From positions 1 through 14,535 of the forward strand of contig JAAKFC010000018.1 of the NCBI GenBank assembly GCA_011065225.1: a DNA stretch of 14,535 nucleotides, read 5' to 3'. This DNA comes from Chlamydiota bacterium. GTDB taxonomy: Bacteria; Chlamydiota; Chlamydiia; Chlamydiales; Rhabdochlamydiaceae. Position 1 is the first letter of the stretch; the number at the start of each line of letters is the position of its first letter. Shown here piece by piece: positions 1 through 5,927 of this stretch. The position numbers and the translations under genes are program-made. The notes beneath the pieces were generated by a model. The model had not been told where the DNA came from. It was given only the letters and a program-made list of their open reading frames with translations, and did not search any database.

Positions 1-114
1 TTTCCTAGAAGGGCCTTCTGGAGACCGGAGCAAGCTCATGTGAGCTTGTGCAGGTCGAAGAAGGTTCTTATAGGGGAAAAGATCGCTTCTAGTATCGGCG
101 GAATGATTTTTTAA
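1..114. other. Inverted-repeat-rich left edge, identity unresolved
   Basis: This edge segment carries two consecutive foldable elements. One is a 7-bp stem (5-11 with 15-21, loop GGC). The other is a two-tier stem: GACC 23-26 with GGTC 53-56 outside, and CAAGCTC 31-37 with GAGCTTG 42-48 inside, loop ATGT. A T-run occurs at 107-112. The + strand is also open in frame 1 up to a TAA at 112-114 (37 codons, ending SSIGGMIF), so it could be the C-terminus of a truncated gene; a second + frame ends at a TGA at 41-43. I recognise neither an RNA family nor a protein here. It could be the 3' part of a structured RNA or simply the end of a coding gene. Confidence 0.2.
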
Positions 115-121
115 ACACCCT

Positions 122-277
122 CTAAGATTCCCCTTCTCTATCGAGAATGGGGATGTAACTGATGTCTTCTTCCTCCTCTTCTTCGTCTTCAACACTTTCC
201 GGCTTGTCTGGATTGGGCGACGAAAAAAAGTTAAGTGGGTGGGATAGAAGAAAAAGAGAAAAAATCCACATAAGCAT
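122..277 (-). CDS. Small membrane/acidic-tail hypothetical protein, 51 aa
   Basis: A 51-codon minus-strand frame begins ATG CTT ATG TGG and ends at TAG. Residues 3-18 are hydrophobic (MWIFSLFLLSHPLNFF) and could be a membrane anchor or signal segment. Residues 19-27 are Pro/Ser-rich, and residues 28-38 hold an acidic run (ESVEDEEEEEED) before a hydrophobic and polar end. An in-frame TAA lies 15 bases upstream of the ATG, so the start cannot move upstream. There is no Shine-Dalgarno, but a promoter-like pair (TTGCTT, 17 bp, TACTAT) ends 7 bp before the ATG. A hairpin (130-138 with 143-152, one bulge) lies inside its 3' end. I do not recognise the family. The ordered composition and the promoter placement argue for a real gene, but the shortness and the low-complexity acidic run leave doubt. 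Confidence 0.45.
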   Translation of the reverse strand: MLMWIFSLFLLSHPLNFFSSPNPDKPESVEDEEEEEEDISYIPILDREGES

Positions 278-284
278 GTAGTCA

Positions 285-313
285 ATAGTACCTTACCCCC
301 ATATTTCAAGCAA
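285..313 (-). promoter_or_regulatory. Putative sigma70 promoter of the 51-aa gene
   Basis: On the minus strand, TTGCTT (308-313) and TACTAT (285-290) are 17 bp apart, and the -10 box ends 7 bp before the ATG at 277. Transcription would start at about the start codon. The -35 match is moderate. Confidence 0.35.
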
Positions 314-335
314 ACACTTTAAATTCAAAATAAAC

Positions 336-385
336 TTGAAACTAATTAGTTAATTTTCTAAATTAAAGATAAAAGATAATTATCT
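336..385 (+). promoter_or_regulatory. Putative promoter and palindrome upstream of the 124-aa gene
   Basis: TTGAAA (336-341) and TAAATT (359-364) are separated by 17 bp, placing a transcript start near 371. A perfect 12-bp palindrome, AGATAATTATCT (374-385), follows directly and abuts the Shine-Dalgarno GAGG (386-389). It would be at the 5' end of the mRNA and could be an operator or a small 5' hairpin. The AT-rich background makes both matches easier to find by chance. Nothing else gene-like was seen in 278-394. Confidence 0.35.
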
Positions 386-394
386 GAGGTAATT

Positions 395-769
395 ATGAAA
401 ATTAAACCACGCCCTATGAAAAAATATACCCCGCGAAGAAGACGCTCCTCCAAAATTCTACAAAAACAGCAACTCAAGGACTTTGAACATCTTCTCGAAA
501 TGGACTTGAGCACCTTTCTGATCTTGAATGAAGAGGGAACTCCGAAACAAGTCCAGCAAGCTCGAACAAAGATGCGAAGCGATCTCCGTAAATATGGCTC
601 AGATATGGACGCCATTGGAAGAGATCTTGGAGAAGGATTTCCAGAAATGATTCGAGAATACCTCAAATCGATGAATCAAATCGCGCAAAATGCATCGGGC
701 AAAATCGATCTAGCCATTCTCAATCAACATGAGAAAAGGGCTTTACTACTCAAAAAGAGCGCCGCTTAA
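395..769 (+). CDS. Basic hypothetical protein, 124 aa
   Basis: The start is supported by GAGG at 386-389, five bases before the ATG. The first 28 residues are very basic (PRPMKKYTPRRRRSSKILQKQQLK). The rest looks soluble and mostly helical, with mixed charge and no membrane segment or signal peptide. No domain is recognised. Gene-like evidence is the good ribosome binding site, a promoter-like sequence upstream, a length of 124 codons and a non-random amino-acid composition; no overlapping frame is better. The basic N-terminus could bind nucleic acid, act as a targeting or secretion signal, or mark a genus-specific protein; the sequence does not decide. It stands alone between the divergent 51-aa gene and the convergent SRPBCC-epimerase gene, with a repeat array 10 bp after its stop. 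Confidence 0.65.
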   Translation: MKIKPRPMKKYTPRRRRSSKILQKQQLKDFEHLLEMDLSTFLILNEEGTPKQVQQARTKMRSDLRKYGSDMDAIGRDLGEGFPEMIREYLKSMNQIAQNASGKIDLAILNQHEKRALLLKKSAA

Positions 770-779
770 AATTTTGTCT

Positions 780-881
780 TAATTCGGACATAATTCGGAC
801 AAAAACCTAGTAAAATGCCCGAATCTCAGCTAATTCGGACATAATTCGGACAAAAACTCAAAAAAATGTCCGAATTAATGG
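780..881. repeat. Tandem 51-bp repeat built from TAATTCGGAC motifs
   Basis: Two adjacent 51-bp units (780-830 and 831-881) share an identical first 27 bases and diverge afterwards. Each unit has two direct copies of TAATTCGGAC set 11 bp apart (780-789 and 791-800; 831-840 and 842-851), followed by one inverted copy. The inverted copy is complete in unit 2 (868-877) and degenerate in unit 1 (819-824). In unit 2, bases 842-852 and 867-877 form an 11-bp stem. The array fills the gap between two convergent genes. No T-run follows the stem, so it is not a classic terminator. A protein-binding array or a small mobile palindrome is possible. Confidence 0.8.
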
Positions 882-889
882 TAGAATCT

Positions 890-2275
890 TTATAAAAATA
901 TGCCCAAAGTCGAACGCAGGGTGAAATCTAAAGTTGGATAAAAAAAGCTGTAACCAAAGGCCTGAAGCTTTTCAGGGTGCGCTTTTACACTTGCAAGAAA
1001 CATTTCATCAGCCATTTCCCCAAGTAAAAGGCGCAAGAACTTTTCCCCAACTCGGAAGAAAAGAGGGCGATGCAAAGCTTTTGCCAGTTTTTTGCTAAAA
1101 GAAGCATTCGTCAAAATTTCGGGAGCCGTAAAGTTGACAGGGCCTTCAATCTCTTTTGTCATCAATGCGTGATAGAGGCCATAAACTACATCATCAAGAG
1201 AGATCCAAGACACTTTCTGTTTTCCGCTACCTATGATTGCACCTAGACCAAGGCGAAAAGCAGGGAGCAATTTTCCAAGAGTTCCTCCTTTTGAGGAGAG
1301 TACGAGACCAAAACGGGGATGCACTCCTCTCGTACCTCGATTTTCAATGCTTGAGGTAGCCTTTTCCCATTTCTGGCAAACATCTGCCAAAAATCCTGTT
1401 CCTGGCGGACTTTTTTCTGTGAGATCTTCTTCTCCTCTATTGCCATAGATTCCTATTGCTGATGCGCAAATGAGCGTTTTTGGAGGACGGAGAAGCCTTA
1501 TGAGAACCTGAGAAAGGAGCCAGCTGTCACGGGCCCGACTTAAGAAAATCTCTTCCTTCAATTTCTTCGTCCAAAAACCACTTGCGATATTCTTTCCCGC
1601 CAAGTGGATGATGGCATCAAAATCTTCGAATTGGTCCTTATCGATCTCCCCTGTTTTGGGATTCCAATAGATAGCATCTTCCATTTTCCCACGCTTACTT
1701 CGTGTGAGACGCACGACTTGATGGCCAGCACTTCGCAAAAAAGCGCAGAGATCCGATCCAATGAATCCTTTGCTTCCACTCACGAGAATGCGCATAGGCT
1801 CCGAGAAATACCGATTTTGGACTTGAAGATCATTCTTCAATCTTTCATGGCACCATTGAACGATTCGACGGAGCCTTTTTTCAATCATCGGATTCAAAAA
1901 AGAAAAAGGGGCAGAGAATTCGACTTCATCTTCTACTTCACATTCTCCATCGCTTATGGGATGAACGCGATGGACATACTTCCAAAATTTGAAAGGGCCA
2001 TGAATCTGGATATTTGTGAAGCTTTTCCCTTCAATAAATTCGCTGTGCTCTAGCACCCAGTGCTTAGAGAAGGGACCGATTTTGATTTTGAAAACCACTT
2101 GGGAACCGATGCTACTTGGATTGCCCTCATGAGAGAGAATTTCTATCTTTTCCCAAGGCGGAATCATCCGCTCCAAAGCACCTGGTTTTAGATACCACTC
2201 AAAAACTTCTTCCGCCGGCCGCTCGATTTTCGAGCGCATCGAAAAGCGCGAAGTTTTTAACTCCGCGCTTGACAC
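890..2275 (-). CDS. SRPBCC domain fused to TIGR01777-type NAD(P)-dependent epimerase
   Basis: The protein of 461 residues has two domains. Residues 1-150 resemble an SRPBCC/polyketide-cyclase-like fold (ERPAEEVFEWYLKPGALERMIPPWE). Residues 161-461 form a short-chain epimerase of the TIGR01777/YfcH type: the Rossmann loop GSKGFIG at 167-173, then LAGKNIA, SAIGIYGNRGEEDLTE, FLADVCQKWE, the VSWISLDDV stretch and a DUF1731-like tail ending in HPEKLQAFGYSFFYPTLDF. This fusion is known in bacteria, but its substrate is not. The frame is open farther upstream, but only across the codons of the DUF378 gene, so that extension is rejected. The chosen GTG start has GAAGG at 2284-2288 (spacing 8), inside the upstream gene, and lies 1 bp after its stop, which suggests translational coupling. 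The alternative ATG at 2239 lacks a ribosome binding site and would cut into the first beta strand. Confidence 0.88.
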   Translation of the reverse strand: MSSAELKTSRFSMRSKIERPAEEVFEWYLKPGALERMIPPWEKIEILSHEGNPSSIGSQVVFKIKIGPFSKHWVLEHSEFIEGKSFTNIQIHGPFKFWKYVHRVHPISDGECEVEDEVEFSAPFSFLNPMIEKRLRRIVQWCHERLKNDLQVQNRYFSEPMRILVSGSKGFIGSDLCAFLRSAGHQVVRLTRSKRGKMEDAIYWNPKTGEIDKDQFEDFDAIIHLAGKNIASGFWTKKLKEEIFLSRARDSWLLSQVLIRLLRPPKTLICASAIGIYGNRGEEDLTEKSPPGTGFLADVCQKWEKATSSIENRGTRGVHPRFGLVLSSKGGTLGKLLPAFRLGLGAIIGSGKQKVSWISLDDVVYGLYHALMTKEIEGPVNFTAPEILTNASFSKKLAKALHRPLFFRVGEKFLRLLLGEMADEMFLASVKAHPEKLQAFGYSFFYPTLDFTLRSTLGIFL

Positions 2276-2276
2276 T

Positions 2277-2534
2277 TTATTGGCCTTCTTTCTTGGTGCC
2301 GCAAGTGGGACATTCACCTGGCTTGCAACACATTGCTTTGCAGCATTTGCCGAAAGAGCCCAAGCACCAAAGACCCGAAAGGCCAATGATCGCGTAGACA
2401 ATTCGGCTTATCCAGGTCGTATTTCCTCCAAATAGCCATGCAACAAAATCAAATTGGAAAAATCCCCAAAGCCCCCAATTAAGAGCTCCGATAATCACCA
2501 AAATGTAGGCACAAACACTGATGCATCTTTTCAT
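2277..2534 (-). CDS. DUF378 small membrane protein with cysteine-rich tail, 85 aa
   Basis: The start is fixed by AAGGAG six bases upstream of the ATG; a longer in-frame version (start 2597) has no such site. Residues 8-56 match the DUF378 pattern: a first membrane helix with VIIGALNWGLWGFFQFDFVAWLFGG, a short loop, then a second helix (SRIVYAIIGLSGLW). The function of DUF378 proteins is unknown. Unusual here is a C-terminal tail with seven cysteines in about 22 residues (57, 64, 65, 69, 70, 75, 78), arranged CC-x3-CC-x4-CPTC. It could bind metal or form disulfides; the latter would fit the oxidised chlamydial envelope, but that is inference. The downstream SRPBCC-epimerase gene follows after 1 bp, so the two form an operon. 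Confidence 0.87.
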   Translation of the reverse strand: MKRCISVCAYILVIIGALNWGLWGFFQFDFVAWLFGGNTTWISRIVYAIIGLSGLWCLGSFGKCCKAMCCKPGECPTCGTKKEGQ

Positions 2535-2568
2535 GATTTTCTCCTTAAATCCGAGAATTAGGTTTATA

Positions 2569-2597
2569 TATTTACGTTTAACAAATCTCTTTACCAA
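2569..2597 (-). promoter_or_regulatory. Possible promoter for the DUF378-epimerase operon
   Basis: On the minus strand, TTGGTA (2592-2597) and TAAATA (2569-2574) are 17 bp apart in an AT-rich stretch. This would give a leader of about 28 bases containing the AAGGAG site. It is a weak match; an overlapping TATATA (2565-2570) is an alternative -10 box. Confidence 0.3.
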
Positions 2598-2624
2598 TTG
2601 TCACGAAAATTTTTATTTACCATG

Positions 2625-2653
2625 TTGAAAATAACGAGCTTTTCCACTATGAT
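2625..2653 (+). promoter_or_regulatory. Promoter of gatCAB, predicted leaderless
   Basis: TTGAAA (2625-2630) and TATGAT (2648-2653) are separated by exactly 17 bp, a near-consensus sigma70 pair. The -10 box ends 8 bp before the gatC ATG (2662), so the transcript should begin within about 0-3 bases of the start codon, leaving no room for a Shine-Dalgarno. Confidence 0.6.
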
Positions 2654-2661
2654 TTGCTAGC

Positions 2662-2964
2662 ATGTCTCAAGAGAAAGAACGAAATTCTAAATATTTAGCT
2701 GATCTTGCACGCATTGAGCTCAGCAGTGATGAAGAACAAATCTTCAATCAAAATCTGGAAAAAATCTTGGGATATATGGATCTCATCGATGAAGTGGATA
2801 CACAAGGCATCCTTCCATGCGCGCATGTTCTCGAAACTATTCAGAATGTGATGAGAGAAGATGAAGAAGGCCCCCCCTTATCTCGAGAGACATTTTTGCA
2901 AAATGCCCCTGATAGCGTGGGAGGCATGATTAAAGTACCCCCAATAGTGCAATCAGAAGAATAA
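2662..2964 (+). CDS. gatC: Asp-tRNA(Asn)/Glu-tRNA(Gln) amidotransferase subunit C
   Basis: GatC is the small linker that wraps around GatA and GatB in the transamidosome. This 100-aa protein has the family's pattern: an N-terminal helix with YLADLARIELSSDEEQIF, the ILGYMDLIDEVDTQGI segment, and a later conserved stretch with MREDE and LSRETFLQNAPDSVGGMIKVP. Length and order relative to gatA and gatB are typical. An in-frame TGA at 2650-2652 rules out any upstream start, and no ribosome binding site precedes the ATG. Together with the promoter just upstream this indicates leaderless translation. Its TAA stop touches the gatA ATG with no gap, so translation is probably coupled. Confidence 0.95.
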   Translation: MSQEKERNSKYLADLARIELSSDEEQIFNQNLEKILGYMDLIDEVDTQGILPCAHVLETIQNVMREDEEGPPLSRETFLQNAPDSVGGMIKVPPIVQSEE

Positions 2965-4428
2965 ATGGATACAAAAACCGCATCTGAACTTCGCGAAGAT
3001 TTCGTAAATGGCAAAATATCCGCCGAGGAGATTACTGCATTTTATCTCGATCGTATCAAAAAATACGATAAGCAGCTCAATGCTTTTCTAGCAGTTTTTG
3101 AAGAAAAAGCGCTTGAAAAAGCAAAGTCTTTGGATGCAAAGCGAGCAAAGGGAGAGCCCCTTGGCAGACTCGCAGGAGTTCCCATTGCAATCAAAGACAA
3201 CATTCTGATCAAAGAAGAGCTTTGTACATGCGCATCAAAAATGCTGGAAAATTATCGCTCTCCCTATGATGCAACAGTCGTTCGCCTTTTGGAAGAAGAA
3301 GATGCCATTCTCATTGGGAAAACGAACATGGATGAATTTGCCATGGGAGCATCTGGAACCCATTCCGCTTTTGGCCCAACCAAAAACCCGTATGATCTGA
3401 CTTGCAGTCCAGGAGGTTCCTCAAGCGGTTCTGCTGCAGCCGTAAGCGCTGGTCTTTGTCCACTTGCACTTGGTAGCGATACAGCCGGTTCCATCCGCCA
3501 ACCCGCTGCTCTCACGGGAGTTGCTGGTTTTAAACCTACCTATGGACGCATCTCCCGCTATGGCCTTGTGGCTTTTGCCTCTTCTCTCGATCAAATTGGA
3601 CCTTTTGCACGTGATGTCAAAGACATTGCTCTTTTAATGGAAATCTTAGGCAAGCATGACGCACATGACTCCACAAGCATCAATACCTCCCCTATTCGCT
3701 ACTTAGTAGAGCTCAGTACTTCTATACGAGGCCGCCAGATTGGTGTTCCTTGGAAATTTCTTGAAGGACTCGACGGGGAGACAAAAGAGAACTTTGATGC
3801 AGCCCTTGAAATTCTAAAATCCCTGCATGTAGAAATCGTTGATGTGGATTTGAGCATACTTAAATATGGCGTTGCGATTTATTACATCTTAGCAACTGCG
3901 GAAGCTTCAACAAATCTAGCCCGTTTTGATGGGATCCGCTATGGCTATCGCGACAAAAGCGCAAAAGATTTAGAGAGCGTCTATAAACTTTCTCGAAGCA
4001 AAGGATTTGGGTGGGAAGTAAAAAATCGAATCCTGCTTGGAACTTCCGTTCTCTCCTCTGGTTCTTATGAAGAATACTATGCAAAAGCGCAAAAAGTTCG
4101 GACACTTCTCATCAAAAAAATGCGAGAAGCCTTTGGAAAATGTGACATGATTGCCATGCCCACTGCTCCTTCTACGGCATTTTCCTTAAGTGGAATGGAT
4201 GACCCTCTGAAAGAATATTTGCAAGACCTCTATACGGTAGGAGCCAATATGGCAGGACTCCCCGCGATTTCTGTTCCAAGTGGTCTCAGTACTACTGGAA
4301 AACCTTTTGGCATCCAATTCATGGGCCCCCAAACAAGAGATGCCGATGTCTTGCGCTTTGCTCATGCTTTCCAATCTGCCTCTTCTCCCCTATCTCCTCC
4401 TCTCAACTTTGGAGGAAATAATGACTGA
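2965..4428 (+). CDS. gatA: Asp-tRNA(Asn)/Glu-tRNA(Gln) amidotransferase subunit A
   Basis: GatA is the amidase that releases ammonia from glutamine for transfer to misacylated Glu-tRNA(Gln) or Asp-tRNA(Asn). The 487 residues are normal length. The amidase-signature catalytic triad is visible: Lys77 in VPIAIKDNI, cis-Ser152 in PGGSSSGSAAA, and nucleophile Ser176 in GSDTAGSIRQP (spacing 75 and 24, as in other amidase-signature enzymes). Two positions differ from the usual GGSSGGS and DTGGS: Ser154 and Ala174 replace glycines; both are small and the enzyme is presumably active. It starts immediately after the gatC stop with no separate Shine-Dalgarno, so it depends on coupling, and overlaps gatB by 8 bp. 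Chlamydiae lack GlnRS and AsnRS, so the complex should serve both tRNAs (family knowledge). Confidence 0.97.
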   Translation: MDTKTASELREDFVNGKISAEEITAFYLDRIKKYDKQLNAFLAVFEEKALEKAKSLDAKRAKGEPLGRLAGVPIAIKDNILIKEELCTCASKMLENYRSPYDATVVRLLEEEDAILIGKTNMDEFAMGASGTHSAFGPTKNPYDLTCSPGGSSSGSAAAVSAGLCPLALGSDTAGSIRQPAALTGVAGFKPTYGRISRYGLVAFASSLDQIGPFARDVKDIALLMEILGKHDAHDSTSINTSPIRYLVELSTSIRGRQIGVPWKFLEGLDGETKENFDAALEILKSLHVEIVDVDLSILKYGVAIYYILATAEASTNLARFDGIRYGYRDKSAKDLESVYKLSRSKGFGWEVKNRILLGTSVLSSGSYEEYYAKAQKVRTLLIKKMREAFGKCDMIAMPTAPSTAFSLSGMDDPLKEYLQDLYTVGANMAGLPAISVPSGLSTTGKPFGIQFMGPQTRDADVLRFAHAFQSASSPLSPPLNFGGNND

Positions 4429-5884
4429 AATACTCTATGAAAATTGGGAACCAGTCATTGGACTTGAGCTCCACGTCCAGCTCAATACTAAAACCAAGAT
4501 GTATTCTCGCTCTCGCAACCACTTTGGCGACGAGCCCAATACCAACATTGATGTAGTCGATACAGCTCAACCCGGCACCCTCCCTATACTCAACAAAGAG
4601 GTAATCAAATTCGCCATCCAATTTGGACTTGCCATTGGTGCTGAAATCTCTCGCTATTCTACCTTCGATCGAAAATCGTACTTCTACCCTGATAGCCCAC
4701 GCAACTTTCAAATCACTCAATTTTTCAATCCCATCCTAAAAGGGGGAACCGTCACCTGCGATGTAGATGGACATACCAAGCATTTTAAGATCACCGAAGC
4801 CCACCTTGAAGACGACTCGGGCATGCTTAAACACTTTAGCTCTTTTGCAGGTGTAGACTACAACCGAGCAGGCATACCTCTAATCGAAGTTGTCTCGGCA
4901 CCAATGATGCATTCTCCCAAAGACGCCTCCTCTTACGCAATGGCCTTGCGCGCAATCATGCAATACCTCGGCATTGCGAAATGCAATATGGAAGAGGGTG
5001 GTCTTCGAATGGATACCAACATTTCAGTCCGCCCAAAAGGAGATAAAACCCTCCGCCCCAAGATTGAAATCAAAAACATGAATTCCTTCCACAACATGGA
5101 GTTGGCAATAGAAGCTGAAGTCCGTCGTCAAATCCAGGCATATACGCTGAGTCCCCATGAAGAATTTGAGAAAGTTGTGCAGCCTGGCACCTATCGTTTC
5201 GACCTTCCCACAAAAAAATCGATCATGATGCGCCGCAAAGAAGACGTCCTCGATTACCGCTATTTTCCTGAGCCTGATCTCGTTCCCATTGTTCTCAAAG
5301 AAGAAGAGATCGAAGCTCTGTATGCGACACTTCCCGAATTGCCTCATCAGCGCTTTCTTCGCTACATAACAGACCTGAAAATTCCTGCCGATAGCGCCAG
5401 CATCCTCATCAATGACAAATATTCTTCAGACTTTTTTGAAGAGGCACTTCCCATTGCTAAAAATGCCACAAGTCTCTGCAATTGGATCATCGTCGAATTC
5501 TATGGAAGACTTAAGGGAAAAGGAATCACCCTTCAGGATTCAGGTCTAAAAAGTGCATATGTGGGCAAACTCATCAGAATGATTGAAGAAAAAGTCATCA
5601 CTGGGCCTATTGCCAAACAAGTGGCCGATGACATGCTGCAAAATCCAGACAAAGACAGTGAAGTTATCGTCAAAGAAAACCCCAATTATCAGCCAGTGAG
5701 CGATACAAGCATCATAGAGCCCATTGTCGACAAAGTCCTCGAAGGGAATCCCCAATCTATTGCGGATTACAAAGCGGGTAAAACCAAAGCTCTGGCTTTT
5801 TTAGTTGGTCAGGTCATGAAAGAGACAAAAGGCAAAGCTTCACCTTCTGTCGTCAATGATCTCATTCTGAAAAAAATTCACTAA
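4421..5884 (+). CDS. gatB: Asp-tRNA(Asn)/Glu-tRNA(Gln) amidotransferase subunit B
   Basis: GatB binds the misacylated tRNA, activates its side chain with ATP and accepts ammonia from GatA. The 487-aa product shows the family's landmarks: VIGLELHVQLNT (13-24), YFYPDSPRNFQITQ (87-100), HLEDDSG (128-134), DYNRAGIPLIEVVSAP (146-161), GGLRMDTNISVRP (193-205) and EIKNMNSF (216-223). A middle helical domain and a C-terminal YqeY/QatB-like tRNA-binding domain follow. GGAGG at 4411-4415 sits five bases before the ATG inside gatA, fixing the start; the frame is open farther upstream only within gatA. It is the last gene of the gatCAB operon. Only 43 bp, filled by the next promoter, separate it from the efflux operon, and I see no terminator hairpin between them, so some read-through is possible. 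Confidence 0.97.
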   Translation: MTEILYENWEPVIGLELHVQLNTKTKMYSRSRNHFGDEPNTNIDVVDTAQPGTLPILNKEVIKFAIQFGLAIGAEISRYSTFDRKSYFYPDSPRNFQITQFFNPILKGGTVTCDVDGHTKHFKITEAHLEDDSGMLKHFSSFAGVDYNRAGIPLIEVVSAPMMHSPKDASSYAMALRAIMQYLGIAKCNMEEGGLRMDTNISVRPKGDKTLRPKIEIKNMNSFHNMELAIEAEVRRQIQAYTLSPHEEFEKVVQPGTYRFDLPTKKSIMMRRKEDVLDYRYFPEPDLVPIVLKEEEIEALYATLPELPHQRFLRYITDLKIPADSASILINDKYSSDFFEEALPIAKNATSLCNWIIVEFYGRLKGKGITLQDSGLKSAYVGKLIRMIEEKVITGPIAKQVADDMLQNPDKDSEVIVKENPNYQPVSDTSIIEPIVDKVLEGNPQSIADYKAGKTKALAFLVGQVMKETKGKASPSVVNDLILKKIH

Positions 5885-5893
5885 AAATTTTCC

Positions 5894-5921
5894 TTGTCAA
5901 TGCGAAGAAATTTCCTATACT
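5894..5921 (+). promoter_or_regulatory. Promoter of the RND efflux operon, predicted leaderless
   Basis: TTGTCA (5894-5899), a 16-bp spacer and TATACT (5916-5921) make a good sigma70 promoter. The -10 box ends 6 bp before the ATG at 5928, so the first transcribed base should be at or next to the A of ATG. No Shine-Dalgarno and no alternative in-frame start upstream exist. It lies in the 43-bp gap after gatB. Confidence 0.6.
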
Positions 5922-5927
5922 CCAGTT

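Noticed and set aside
27..56. Possible RNase P RNA fragment, because CCGGAGCAAG (25-34) resembles a conserved P RNA stretch
   Set aside because: The 3' conserved ACAGAA...GGCTTA element expected downstream is not found and the surrounding stems do not match; a ten-base match is not enough.
130..152. CCCC TTCTC / GAGAA T GGGG hairpin as a terminator
   Set aside because: No T-run follows on either strand, and it lies within the coding part of the 51-aa frame.
2276..2401. Upstream extension of the SRPBCC-epimerase frame to an ATG at 2401
   Set aside because: It runs in another frame over the DUF378 codons, whose homology and Shine-Dalgarno are clear, and its translation shows no SRPBCC features before the GTG at 2275.
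2535..2597. Longer DUF378 start at 2597
   Set aside because: The added 21 residues are basic and non-homologous, and the strong AAGGAG sits at the proper distance only from the ATG at 2534.
4280..4420. GatB frame extended upstream inside gatA
   Set aside because: GatB homology and GGAGG place the start at 4421; the extension is simply an open frame within gatA.
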